A DNA stretch of 64,000 nucleotides from Planctomycetota bacterium. Lineage in GTDB: Bacteria; Planctomycetota; B15-G4. Made by a program: the position numbers and the translations under genes. The stretch is taken from the NCBI GenBank assembly GCA_029259745.1, contig JAJDEO010000065.1:62001-126000 (forward strand), given 5' to 3'. Shown one piece after another: positions 16,358 through 24,761 of this stretch (position 1 is its first letter; each line of letters begins with the position of its first letter). The notes under the pieces are model-generated. The model was not told where the DNA came from. It worked only from the letters and a program-made list of their open reading frames with translations, and did not search any database.

Positions 16358-18703
16358 TCAGGGCTGGACGACCGGCGGCGAGTTGCCGACGCCGAGACGT
16401 GCGCGCTCGGCATCCAGCACGAGGCGCGCCAGTGCCGGCTCGGTGGCTTCGCGACAGGCGTCCTTGACGGCGCTCGGCGTGACGAAGCGTTCGAAGAGTT
16501 CGTGCTTGTCCGCGAGCAGCTCCGAGATGCGCTCGTCGATGCCGTCGCGCGCCAGCAGACGGTGCACGAGCACGACGTCCGGCTGACCCATGCGGTGCGC
16601 CCGCGCGATGGCCTGCTCTTCGGTGGAAGGCTTCCACTGTGGCTCCATCAACACCACGACCGATGCCGCTTGGATGTTCAAGCCGACGCCGGCTGCCGTG
16701 ATCTGCCCGAGCAACACCGCCGACCCTTCGATGCTCGTGAACTCATCGAGTAATCGCTGGCGCTCGGCCGGACCGACGTTGCCGCGCACGACACCGAGCA
16801 CATCGATCCGCTCGGCGATGACATCGAGCACGTCGAGAAAGAACGAGAACACAAGCACCTTGCGGCCGGCCTCGCGCGCCTCGACGACGAGCTGCTCGAG
16901 GCGTTCGATCTTCACGGGCAAGGCCCCCGACACCTGACCGGCGCGCCACGAACCGATCGTCACGGCGCGCCGCATGGCCATGATGTTCCCCGCGGCCACG
17001 GCGTGCCGGTAGGCGACGTCCTCGTCGTCGCCGATGTCGAGCCAGTGATCGGTGTCGATGCGCTCGGGCAGCTCGACGAGGACGTCGCGCTGGTTACGGC
17101 GCAGATAGGCCTCGGCCACGTCGACACCGAAGCGCTCGGGATCGACCGACCACGCGAGGTTCTGCTCGTCGGATGGCTCGAGCGCGGGGAGGTCTGGGCG
17201 GACCAGCCGCAACAGATGCTGAAACTCCTCGAGACGGTTCTCGAGCGGCGTGCCCGTCATCAGGCAGACACGCTCGGCATGGCGCAGCAACACGGCCAGC
17301 GCGCGTGACCGCGTCGCCTCGGGGTTCTTCACATAGTGCGCCTCGTCTGCAACGAGCAGTGCGAGCGGGCGGCTCTCGGGTTCCCAACGCTCGTGCAGCG
17401 CGAGCCCCGTCAGCGTCGTGTACGACGTGATCGCCAACCCTCCGTCACGCAGCCACGCCGCCAGAGCATCACCGCGCGCCGGGCCATGGAGGAGGTGCGT
17501 GCGCAGCTCCGTGAACTTCGCCGCCTCACGCATCCAGCCGTGCACGACGGTCGCCGGGGCGACGACGAGAAAGCGCGCCTCGTCGTTCTCGGCGACGAGA
17601 TGACACATCGCGGCGAGCGACTGGAGCGTCTTGCCGAGCCCCATGTCGTCACCGAGAACGGTGCGCTCCTGCGCGACGATGTAGCGTGCGCCGAAATCTT
17701 GATAGCGGCGCATGTCGACGCGCAGGCCGCGCGGCGTGAAGTCGAGTGCGAGGACGCGCTCGACGATGTCGCTCGGCATGCGCGTGCCGGCCGAGGCGTC
17801 GATGCTCGGTGTGTCTTGATCTTCGAGCGCCGCGGCGATCGATGTGGCGATCTCGGCGTGGCGCGCGCGCCAGGCGTCGATGAGCGCGGGGCGATCGAGC
17901 GACGCCGACGAGGCCTGCGCCTTCCACGCTTTGCGTGCCTCGCGGGCGCGGTCCCCGAGCTCGCCCTCCACGACGTCGAAAGCGTCGCGCGCCACGCGCC
18001 GTGACGCGCGCGCCGCCTCGTCGTCGTCACGCCCGCGCAGACGTCGCGCGGCCCAAGCACCGAGGCGCGCTCCACGCTTGGCCTGCCCGAGCTCGGACTC
18101 GAGCCTCCGGCGCTCGCGTTCGAGGCGTGCAGCGACATCGCCGACGGCGCGCCGTGCGGCCAGGACGTCGAGCGCCGCGCGCGCCAGGTCCTCGGCCCCG
18201 TCATCACTCAACTCAGGATCGGGAAGCGGCGCCGCAACGGTCTCGAGCTTCTTCTCGTAGAGTTCGGCCGCCGCGACGAGGCGCTCGGCCGTCGCCCGAC
18301 CGACGCCGTCGATCCGCTCCAGACCAGCCACCGAGCGCGCACGCACGTCACCGACCGTCGTCACGCCCCCCGTCTGGAGCGCCGACCAGCGCACCCGCTC
18401 GGCTCCGGCCTCACGCAGCCGCTCGAGCGGCGCCGTCTCGAAGCGCCGCCGCCGCGCTCGCCGCTGCCACGCTGCGGCCTCGCGTCCCAGCCGCTGCTCG
18501 GGCCCCCGCACGATCTGCTGCGTGCGATCCGCCTCTTCACGCACGTCGTTGACGGCTGCCTCGGCGATCCTGGCCGCGCGTGCGGCAGGCGAACGCCACC
18601 ACGACCACGACGTCGCCGCCGAGACCAACGAGCCGATCGATGCGATCACCGTCCACAACATCGAAACGAGAATAGCGAGCGCGACACGAAACCGCCCGCC
18701 CAT
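16358..18703 (-). CDS. SNF2-type DEAH-box ATPase/helicase with N-terminal membrane anchor
   Basis: A 781-residue protein from ATG 18703. Residues 7-32 form a hydrophobic segment (VALAILVSMLWTVIASIG). An arginine-rich helical region and a helix-hairpin-helix DNA-binding motif (LERIDGVGRATAERLVAAA, about 125-145) follow, then a coiled coil. The SNF2 core starts near 330: Walker A DDMGLGKT (about 351-359), DEAH (about 453-456), MTGTP, and motif VI QAIARAHRMGQ. The core predicts ATP-driven translocation on double-stranded DNA. A membrane anchor on such an enzyme is unusual and suggests action at the membrane-attached nucleoid. An upstream start at 18760 would run almost into the divergent gene and is less likely. 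Confidence 0.9.
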   Translation of the reverse strand: MGGRFRVALAILVSMLWTVIASIGSLVSAATSWSWWRSPAARAARIAEAAVNDVREEADRTQQIVRGPEQRLGREAAAWQRRARRRRFETAPLERLREAGAERVRWSALQTGGVTTVGDVRARSVAGLERIDGVGRATAERLVAAAELYEKKLETVAAPLPDPELSDDGAEDLARAALDVLAARRAVGDVAARLERERRRLESELGQAKRGARLGAWAARRLRGRDDDEAARASRRVARDAFDVVEGELGDRAREARKAWKAQASSASLDRPALIDAWRARHAEIATSIAAALEDQDTPSIDASAGTRMPSDIVERVLALDFTPRGLRVDMRRYQDFGARYIVAQERTVLGDDMGLGKTLQSLAAMCHLVAENDEARFLVVAPATVVHGWMREAAKFTELRTHLLHGPARGDALAAWLRDGGLAITSYTTLTGLALHERWEPESRPLALLVADEAHYVKNPEATRSRALAVLLRHAERVCLMTGTPLENRLEEFQHLLRLVRPDLPALEPSDEQNLAWSVDPERFGVDVAEAYLRRNQRDVLVELPERIDTDHWLDIGDDEDVAYRHAVAAGNIMAMRRAVTIGSWRAGQVSGALPVKIERLEQLVVEAREAGRKVLVFSFFLDVLDVIAERIDVLGVVRGNVGPAERQRLLDEFTSIEGSAVLLGQITAAGVGLNIQAASVVVLMEPQWKPSTEEQAIARAHRMGQPDVVLVHRLLARDGIDERISELLADKHELFERFVTPSAVKDACREATEPALARLVLDAERARLGVGNSPPVVQP

Positions 18704-18724
18704 GGCCGGACCTGCGACGACTGT

Positions 18725-18730
18725 TAGACT
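18725..18730 (+). promoter_or_regulatory. Possible -10 hexamer TAGACT before the SDR gene
   Basis: TAGACT lies 35 nt before the GTG at 18766, in the short divergent region between the SNF2-like and SDR genes. No -35 box is apparent. Confidence 0.25.
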
Positions 18731-18765
18731 GCCGCGTTGCCCTCCACTCAGAAACGCCACACGCC

Positions 18766-20271
18766 GTGCCAGCTTCCAACGACACCCCCGACGACCTCGC
18801 CGAGCTGCTCGCCCAGCTCGACACTCTCGCCAACGACCCCGAGCGCATCGCGTCCCTCGATGAGGCCACGCGCAACCGCCTCCGGGCCGCTTGCGGGCGT
18901 CTCGCCTATCCCGACCGCACGCGCAAGCGCCTCTTCCAGTCGGCGCAACGCCAGCAGCAGAAGACAGCCGTCAAGGACCACGACGAGAAGGTCCTCGCGC
19001 TCACGGGCATGCGGCGTGCGCGGCACGAGCTCGTCTACCCGACGCCCTCGCCCGCGCTGCTCACCGACGAGTCGAGCTCCGAGTCCGAGTCACCCGGCTC
19101 CCTTGCCGAGGCGCGGAACTGCTACATCTGCAAGGCCGAGTACCGCGACGTCCACCACTTCTACGACGCGCTGTGCGGCAAGTGCGCCGAGCTGAACCTC
19201 GCGAAGCGCGAGCAGTCCGCCGACATGACGGGGCGCGTTGCGCTGCTCACCGGTGGGCGCGTGAAGATCGGCTACCAGGCCGGCATCAAGCTCCTGCGCG
19301 CCGGCGCGCGACTCATCGTCACCACGCGCTTCCCGCGCGACGCGGCCCTGCGCTACGCCGCCGAGCCCGACTTCGACCACTGGCGCGAGCGTCTCGAGGT
19401 CTACGGCGTCGACCTGCGTCACACGCCGAGTGTCGAAGGGCTCTGCCGACACCTCGTCGAGCGTTACGAGCGACTCGACGCGATCGTCAACAACGCCTGT
19501 CAGACCGTGCGCCGACCGCCGGGGTTCTACGGTCATCTCATGGAAGGCGAGCGTTCGCTGGACACGCTCGACACGCGCGTGCGCGCCGTGCTCGAAGCGC
19601 ACACCGGGCTCGTCGCCGACGGCACGCTCCAGCGCGCGGGCGTCAAGCACGATGCGCTCGCAGGGCTCACGCAGTCGGCCGAGCTGTCGCAGATCGCGCT
19701 CGTCGAGGGCGACGACGACGACGGCGAACACCTCTTCCCCGCTCGCGCCCTCGACGCCGACCTGCAGCAGGTCGACCTGCGCGACAAGAACTCGTGGCGG
19801 CTGCCGCTCGCCGAGGTCGCAACAGTGGAGCTGCTCGAGGTCCACCTCGTGAATGCCGTGGCACCGTTCGTCCTCAACGCGCGCCTCAAGCCACTCATGC
19901 TGCGCACGGCCGAGCGCGACAAGCACATCGTCAACGTGTCGGCCATGGAAGGACAGTTCTATCGCGCCTTCAAGACCGACAAGCACCCGCACACGAACAT
20001 GGCCAAGGCCGCGCTGAACATGATGACGCGCACCTCGGCTCCCGATTACCTGAAGGACGGCATCCACATGAACAGCGTGGACACCGGCTGGATCACGGAC
20101 GAGGACCCCGTGCACATCACTCTCAAGAAGCAGCGCGACCACGGCTTCCACCCGCCGCTCGACCACGTCGACGCCGCCGCTCGCATCCTCGACCCGATCT
20201 TCGACGGCCTCAACACGGGCGAGCACGTCTGGGGTCAGTTCCTGAAGGACTACGCGCCGACGCGCTGGTGA
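18766..20271 (+). CDS. Short-chain dehydrogenase/reductase with N-terminal cysteine-rich module
   Basis: A 501-residue protein, about twice the usual SDR length. Residues about 1-100 are helical and basic. A four-cysteine module (CYICKAEYRDVHHFYDALCGKC, two CxxC pairs near 121-142) could bind zinc. The Rossmann part has LLTGGRVKIGYQAG (TGxxxGxG cofactor loop), IVNNA and NVSAMEG. Where the catalytic YxxxK is expected the sequence reads HTNMAKAALNMM, so the tyrosine position is threonine while lysine is kept. It may be a dehydrogenase with altered chemistry or a binding protein. It is divergent from the SNF2-like gene. Substrate unknown. Confidence 0.82.
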   Translation: MPASNDTPDDLAELLAQLDTLANDPERIASLDEATRNRLRAACGRLAYPDRTRKRLFQSAQRQQQKTAVKDHDEKVLALTGMRRARHELVYPTPSPALLTDESSSESESPGSLAEARNCYICKAEYRDVHHFYDALCGKCAELNLAKREQSADMTGRVALLTGGRVKIGYQAGIKLLRAGARLIVTTRFPRDAALRYAAEPDFDHWRERLEVYGVDLRHTPSVEGLCRHLVERYERLDAIVNNACQTVRRPPGFYGHLMEGERSLDTLDTRVRAVLEAHTGLVADGTLQRAGVKHDALAGLTQSAELSQIALVEGDDDDGEHLFPARALDADLQQVDLRDKNSWRLPLAEVATVELLEVHLVNAVAPFVLNARLKPLMLRTAERDKHIVNVSAMEGQFYRAFKTDKHPHTNMAKAALNMMTRTSAPDYLKDGIHMNSVDTGWITDEDPVHITLKKQRDHGFHPPLDHVDAAARILDPIFDGLNTGEHVWGQFLKDYAPTRW

Positions 20272-20273
20272 CG

Positions 20274-20382
20274 GGGCCTTGCGGGACTTCTCGAGTCGCG
20301 CGCCCGCGAGAAACGTCGTGATGAGCACGGGAGACTCGGACGATCTGCTGCGGTCGCATCTGAACCCTAGCTCGCAAGGCCC
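20274..20382. other. Widely spaced inverted repeat between convergent genes
   Basis: GGGCCTTGCG (20274-20283) is repeated inverted as CGCAAGGCCC (20373-20382) with about 89 bp between. It lies between the convergent SDR and DUF1801 genes and could act as a bidirectional terminator or be an element boundary. No gene is seen in the gap. Confidence 0.3.
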
Positions 20383-20421
20383 ACCTGCGACCTCGCGCCG
20401 ACCGGCCATGAAGAACCCGGA

Positions 20422-20862
20422 TTAGAAGAGGTCGTCGCCGGGGAGTTCCGCAGCCTGGAGAACCCAGCTCTCGAGGAGAGCTTCGTCGAGACCGTCGCTC
20501 TCGTGGATGTGGACGGAGCGGACGTCCGCCTGTTTCGACTCGACGGGTGGAGGAGGTTGCAGCGATGCCGCGTTGAGAAAGGTCACCTTCACGTACTTCG
20601 TGAAGCAGTGGACGTTGAGGAACCAGCCCTGGCCGGCGATACCGTAGAAGGGCGAGTTCCATCGGATGGCTTTGCGCACCTCGGGCAAGGCGCGCACGAT
20701 GAGTTCATCGAGGGTGCGGCCGACGGCGCGCTTCCAATCCGGCATGGCTGCAATGTAGGCCTGCACGGGCGCGTCTCCGTCACCCTTCGGGATCTGTGGG
20801 TTGCCACCCGAGAGGAGCTTCGGCTTGGCAGTGGCGTCGCGTGTCTTCTTCTTCGAGTTCAC
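20422..20862 (-). CDS. DUF1801 domain protein
   Basis: A 146-residue protein starting at GTG 20862, with a strong GAGGAGG ribosome-binding site 8 nt upstream. After a lysine-rich start (MNSKKKTRDATAKPK) it shows the DUF1801 pattern: AAMPDWKRAVGRTLDELI, RKAIRWNSPFYGIAGQGWF, and KYVKVTFLNAASLQPPPP. The family is small, cytosolic and of uncertain function; some members are called YdhG/YjbR-like. It is last in a run of three same-strand genes (DJ-1/PfpI, SGNH hydrolase, DUF1801), 46 nt after the SGNH gene. Confidence 0.85.
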   Translation of the reverse strand: MNSKKKTRDATAKPKLLSGGNPQIPKGDGDAPVQAYIAAMPDWKRAVGRTLDELIVRALPEVRKAIRWNSPFYGIAGQGWFLNVHCFTKYVKVTFLNAASLQPPPPVESKQADVRSVHIHESDGLDEALLESWVLQAAELPGDDLF

Positions 20863-20908
20863 GAATGTGCCTCCTCGAGCATGCTACACCGCCTTGCAAA
20901 GCAAGCGC

Positions 20909-22120
20909 TTAGCCGTCGTCACGCAGCCACCCTGCACTCGCCACGATCGCGTGCGCGGCCTCGGCCACGACCGTTTGGCCGGCCGGTGTGAGGTGCCAAT
21001 CGAAGGGATAGTAGAGATCGTCGTCGGTTGCAGCGCGCTGCATCGTTGGGAGGAGGTCGACGACGGGGAGGTCGTCGGATGCGGCGAGGACGGCTTCGCG
21101 CCAACGATCGAGGAGGACTTTGGGGTCGTCGGTGACGCCGAGCTCGCGGGCCGCGTCGACGACGAGCGGTTCGAGGCCCGACACTTCGGTCAACGACGGC
21201 AAGAGCATCGCGGCGAACGGCACGTCGCGCTCGGCACACATCGCGGCCATGCGACGCCATAACGAGACGTGGAACGTCACGGCGCGCCGGGCGAGAGCCT
21301 CGTTGACGGCGAGTCGTTGCTGCGCCCAGAGCAGCTGCCCGTAGCACCCGCCGCAGCGATCCCTCGCCGTCGGCGGCCCCGTTTCGGGTGCGTCCATCAA
21401 CCCGAACGCCGCTGCGAAACCCTGCAGCGGGCCGTCGCGCACGGCACCGCCCACGACGATGTAGAGGCGCGAGTACTCGGCGAGCCAGGCCTTGAGCCCG
21501 TCGACGACTCCGCGCGCAGCATGCGGCTCGCTCCCGGCCGGATTCGTAATCGCGAAGTGGCGGTCGAGCACGGGGCGGCGGTGGCCTCCGATGCCCGTGC
21601 CCTCGAAGAGTTCGCGGAGGTCATTGCCGAGGTAGCTCGCGACGAGGACGCCGGCGAGGTCGTGCTGCTCGAGGAGCTCTTCGAGTTGCAGCATCTGCTG
21701 CGCGGCGCCGTAGCCGCTCACGCCGGCGTTCAGGACCGTCACACCCGGCGCATCGTCCGCCAGCAGGCGTTCGAGGTGTGAGGGCCAGGTCTCGTCGGTT
21801 TCCACGCCGTGTCCGGCCGTGTGTGAATCACCGAGCACAGCGATGCGCGGGCCGTCGCCGAGGGACGATGCGCGACGCAGGCCCTGCTCGTCGAGATGCC
21901 ACGTCACGGCGAACTCACGATCTTCCTGCACCATCGTGATGCCGGCTTCGTGTCGCCAGCCGAGGCGACCGTCGGCGCGATAGAGCACGCCGACCGACCC
22001 CTTCCGCCCGAGCCCCGCGATGCGCACGGCGCCCTCGGCCAGTACCAGACTCAGGAGCCCAGCGACGGCGACGACCACCAATCGCTTGAGCGCACGACGC
22101 CCTCGCGACGTCGCACTCAT
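20909..22120 (-). CDS. Membrane-anchored SGNH/GDSL hydrolase-like protein
   Basis: A 403-residue protein from ATG 22120, which overlaps the preceding gene's stop in an ATGA. An N-terminal hydrophobic helix (LVVVAVAGLLSLVLAEGAV) anchors or exports it. Block I VLGDSHTAGHGV supplies the nucleophilic serine. Later blocks are NAGVSGYGAAQQM (Gly), YLGNDLREL (Asn) and FDWHLTPAGQTV (catalytic Asp/His). These fit SGNH hydrolases such as esterases or acyl-transfer enzymes acting on lipids or polysaccharides outside the membrane. A paired-cysteine segment (CGGCYG) in the middle is unusual. Substrate unknown. Confidence 0.88.
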   Translation of the reverse strand: MSATSRGRRALKRLVVVAVAGLLSLVLAEGAVRIAGLGRKGSVGVLYRADGRLGWRHEAGITMVQEDREFAVTWHLDEQGLRRASSLGDGPRIAVLGDSHTAGHGVETDETWPSHLERLLADDAPGVTVLNAGVSGYGAAQQMLQLEELLEQHDLAGVLVASYLGNDLRELFEGTGIGGHRRPVLDRHFAITNPAGSEPHAARGVVDGLKAWLAEYSRLYIVVGGAVRDGPLQGFAAAFGLMDAPETGPPTARDRCGGCYGQLLWAQQRLAVNEALARRAVTFHVSLWRRMAAMCAERDVPFAAMLLPSLTEVSGLEPLVVDAARELGVTDDPKVLLDRWREAVLAASDDLPVVDLLPTMQRAATDDDLYYPFDWHLTPAGQTVVAEAAHAIVASAGWLRDDG

Positions 22121-22722
22121 CCGGCGTCGCCCGGCGTCCATGGATACTCGATGTGGCGCGCGCACTCGCCGGCCAACTCGCCGCCCCAGAGGCGCTCGAC
22201 GACGTGGAACGCCGCGTCGATCCCTGACGCCACGCCGGCCGAGATGACCAAGCGCTCGCTCTCGATCCAACGACGATCCGTGACGACCTCGGCCTTCGGA
22301 GCGGCCGCCTCGAGGTCGGCGAGGGCGAGGTGGTGCGTCGTAGCGCGGACACCGTCGAGCAGGCCGAGCTCGGCGAGGATCAGTGACCCCGTGCAGACCG
22401 AGAGCGTCAGCGCTGCGCGGTCGACGAGGGTGGCGAGTGTGTCGAGCGCGGGTCGGTCGGTGAGCACGTCACGCACACCACGGCCGCCCGGGATGACGAG
22501 CAGATCGACGGCGTCGACATCGACGAGCGAGACGTCGGCCGACAGCCCGAGGCCGTTGCGCGATCTGAACGGACCGACCTCGGGAGCGGCGACGACGCAG
22601 CGCGGACCCTCGTCGCCGAGCAGCTGCACAGCCGTCGTCAGCACCTCGAACGGCCCCGCGAGATCGAGCAACTCGACGTCGGAGAAACCGACGAACACAA
22701 CATCACGGATGGTTCGAGACAC
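22117..22722 (-). CDS. DJ-1/PfpI family protein, isonitrile-hydratase-like
   Basis: A 201-residue protein starting with GTG 22722. It has the class I glutamine amidotransferase-like fold: [19 protein letters not shown] at the start, [12 protein letters not shown], and the nucleophile elbow [17 protein letters not shown] followed by ATTHH. This set is closest to isonitrile hydratase (InhA) and the ligand-binding domain of some AraC regulators, but no helix-turn-helix is attached. It may hydrate isonitriles or handle reactive carbonyls; the exact activity is inference. It overlaps the SGNH gene by 4 bp, indicating translational coupling. Confidence 0.88.
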   Translation of the reverse strand: MSRTIRDVVFVGFSDVELLDLAGPFEVLTTAVQLLGDEGPRCVVAAPEVGPFRSRNGLGLSADVSLVDVDAVDLLVIPGGRGVRDVLTDRPALDTLATLVDRAALTLSVCTGSLILAELGLLDGVRATTHHLALADLEAAAPKAEVVTDRRWIESERLVISAGVASGIDAAFHVVERLWGGELAGECARHIEYPWTPGDAG

Positions 22723-22776
22723 GAGGCAGCAACTCCGCCGAGAGGCTCCGCAGCATACGCGATCGCCGCGCCGCCT

Positions 22777-24045
22777 CTACTCGTGCCGCAGGGCTTCGAC
22801 GGGGTCCATGCTCGCCGCGCGCCAGGCCGGGTAGAGCCCGAAGAGCATACCGACGCCGGCCGAGATCCCGAACGCAAGCGCGGGAGCTGTGGGTGTCACG
22901 ATCGTCTTCATGTCGGCGAAGTGTTCGACGGCCAACGGAATCGCCAGCCCGAGTGCCACGCCCATGAGCCCGCCGCCAACCGACAGGCAGACCGTTTCGA
23001 CGAGGAACTGCGTGACGATGTGCTTGCGCTTGGCGCCGAGTGCACGACGCACGCCGATCTCGCGCGTGCGCTCGGTGACCGTCGCGAGCATGACGTTCAT
23101 GATCCCGATGCCGCCGACGAGCAGCGAGATCCCCGCGATCGAGCCGAGCACGATGTTGAAGATGCGCTTCGTCTCCTCGGCGCGCGCAAGCAGCTCGAGC
23201 GGCACGACGACCTCGTAGTCGCGGTCGCGGTGGAACTTGCCGAGCATCACGCGCGAGGCCTGTGCAACGAGCGGCACGTCCTCGGGATCGCCCACCTCGA
23301 CGATCACTTCGTGCAGGTCGACCTCGGTCATCTCGCGCGATCCTGCGCGCTGCTTGACCTGCATCTTGCCGAAGCGCTTGCGGGCCGTCTCGAAGGGGAT
23401 GATGACCTCGCCGGTCACTTCGATGCCGGCCTCGGCGGGGTCGTCGCCGAGCGGAACGCGCGGAGCGATCGTGCCCACGACGGTGAAGTAGTCGCCGCCG
23501 AGCTTGACGCGTTCGCCCAGCGGCGAACGGAACGGGAAGAGCGCGCGCGCGACTTCGGTTCCCAGCACGCAGACGGTCTTGAGCGTCCGCTCGTCTTCGG
23601 ACGTCAAGAAACGCCCCTCGAACACCAGTCGTCCGGTGACGTCGAGATAGATCGGGCGCGTCGCGATGACGCGCGGGTTCAGCACCGTCGCGCCGGAGCG
23701 GACTTCCTTGGGGAGGATGCGCATCGGAACGACGCGCTTGATCCCCGGGAAGGTGTCTTCGATGCGCGAGAGGTCGGCGTCGGTGATGCCATACGCGATC
23801 ACGCGCGACGTCTGGTTGCCCTGGTTGGGATCCTCGGGCGGCTTGACGCTGCGCAGGATCACGTTCTGACTGCCGAGCAGCTTGATCTGCTCCTGCGCCT
23901 CGTAGCTCGCGCCTTCGCCGATCGCCAACATCGCGATCACGCTGCTTGTCCCGAAGAGCACGCCGAGCGTCGTGAGCATCGAGCGCAGCTTGTGCAGCAA
24001 CAGGCTGTTGATGCCTGTACGGATCGTGCGGCCGAGCGTGTTCAC
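22777..24045 (-). CDS. MacB-type ABC transporter permease
   Basis: A 422-residue FtsX/MacB family permease. There is one membrane helix near residues 20-42, a large periplasmic domain (about 45-280), and three C-terminal helices with the conserved [20 protein letters not shown] and [11 protein letters not shown]. It starts at GTG 24045, overlapping the ATPase stop. With the three upstream genes it forms a tripartite export system that uses ATP to expel substrates from the periplasm (peptides, lipids or macrolides in known relatives). The substrate here is unknown. It is the last gene of the operon. Confidence 0.93.
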   Translation of the reverse strand: MNTLGRTIRTGINSLLLHKLRSMLTTLGVLFGTSSVIAMLAIGEGASYEAQEQIKLLGSQNVILRSVKPPEDPNQGNQTSRVIAYGITDADLSRIEDTFPGIKRVVPMRILPKEVRSGATVLNPRVIATRPIYLDVTGRLVFEGRFLTSEDERTLKTVCVLGTEVARALFPFRSPLGERVKLGGDYFTVVGTIAPRVPLGDDPAEAGIEVTGEVIIPFETARKRFGKMQVKQRAGSREMTEVDLHEVIVEVGDPEDVPLVAQASRVMLGKFHRDRDYEVVVPLELLARAEETKRIFNIVLGSIAGISLLVGGIGIMNVMLATVTERTREIGVRRALGAKRKHIVTQFLVETVCLSVGGGLMGVALGLAIPLAVEHFADMKTIVTPTAPALAFGISAGVGMLFGLYPAWRAASMDPVEALRHE

Positions 24046-24761
24046 GCCGAGGCTCCGGCGGAAGAGATCGCTCGCTGCTCGATGACTTCTTCGGCGCGGC
24101 CGTCGCGCATCCGCAGCACATGGCTCGCGCGTTCGGCGACGTGGGCCTCGTGTGTGACAAAGACGATGGTCTTGCCCTCGCGCGAGAGTTCGTCGAAGAG
24201 CGACAGGATCTCTTCGGCCGTCTGGCTGTCGAGGTTCCCGGTGGCTTCGTCGGCGAGGATCAGCTCGGGATCGTTCACGAGCGAGCGGGCGATGGCGACG
24301 CGCTGCTGCTGACCGCCGGAGAGTTCGGCCGGACGGTGACCGAGGCGGGAGCCGAGACCCATGCGATCGGCGAGGCGGCGCGCACGCTCTTCCCCGTCGG
24401 GCGGCGGATCGTCTTGATAGAACAGCGGCACCATGATGTTCTCGAGCACGTCGAGCTGGGCGATGAGGTTGTACGACTGGAAGATGAACCCGAGCTTGGC
24501 ACCGCGCAGGTCGCTGAGGTCGTCATCGTCGAGCGTGTTCACGTCGCGGCCCGCGAGTTCGTAGACACCACCCGTCGGTCGGTCGAGGCAACCCATGACG
24601 TTCAGCAACGTCGACTTGCCCGAACCCGAGGCCCCCATCACCGACCAGTACTGTCCGCGCGTGATCCGGAAGTCGAGCTTGTCGAGCGCCGCGACGCGGT
24701 TGTTGCCCATCGTGTAGACGCGCTCGACAGCGCGCAGGTCTGCAACGACGTCAATCGGCAT
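24042..24761 (-). CDS. MacB-type ABC transporter ATPase
   Basis: A 239-residue nucleotide-binding protein starting at ATG 24761. Walker A is GASGSGKS (43-50), the Q-loop is [16 protein letters not shown], the signature is [14 protein letters not shown], and Walker B plus catalytic Glu are [12 protein letters not shown]. The H-loop is [12 protein letters not shown]. It belongs to the LolD/MacB group that powers mechanotransmission exporters. Here ATPase and permease are separate genes rather than fused as in E. coli MacB. It overlaps the adaptor gene by 11 bp and the permease gene by 4 bp. Confidence 0.95.
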   Translation of the reverse strand: MPIDVVADLRAVERVYTMGNNRVAALDKLDFRITRGQYWSVMGASGSGKSTLLNVMGCLDRPTGGVYELAGRDVNTLDDDDLSDLRGAKLGFIFQSYNLIAQLDVLENIMVPLFYQDDPPPDGEERARRLADRMGLGSRLGHRPAELSGGQQQRVAIARSLVNDPELILADEATGNLDSQTAEEILSLFDELSREGKTIVFVTHEAHVAERASHVLRMRDGRAEEVIEQRAISSAGASA

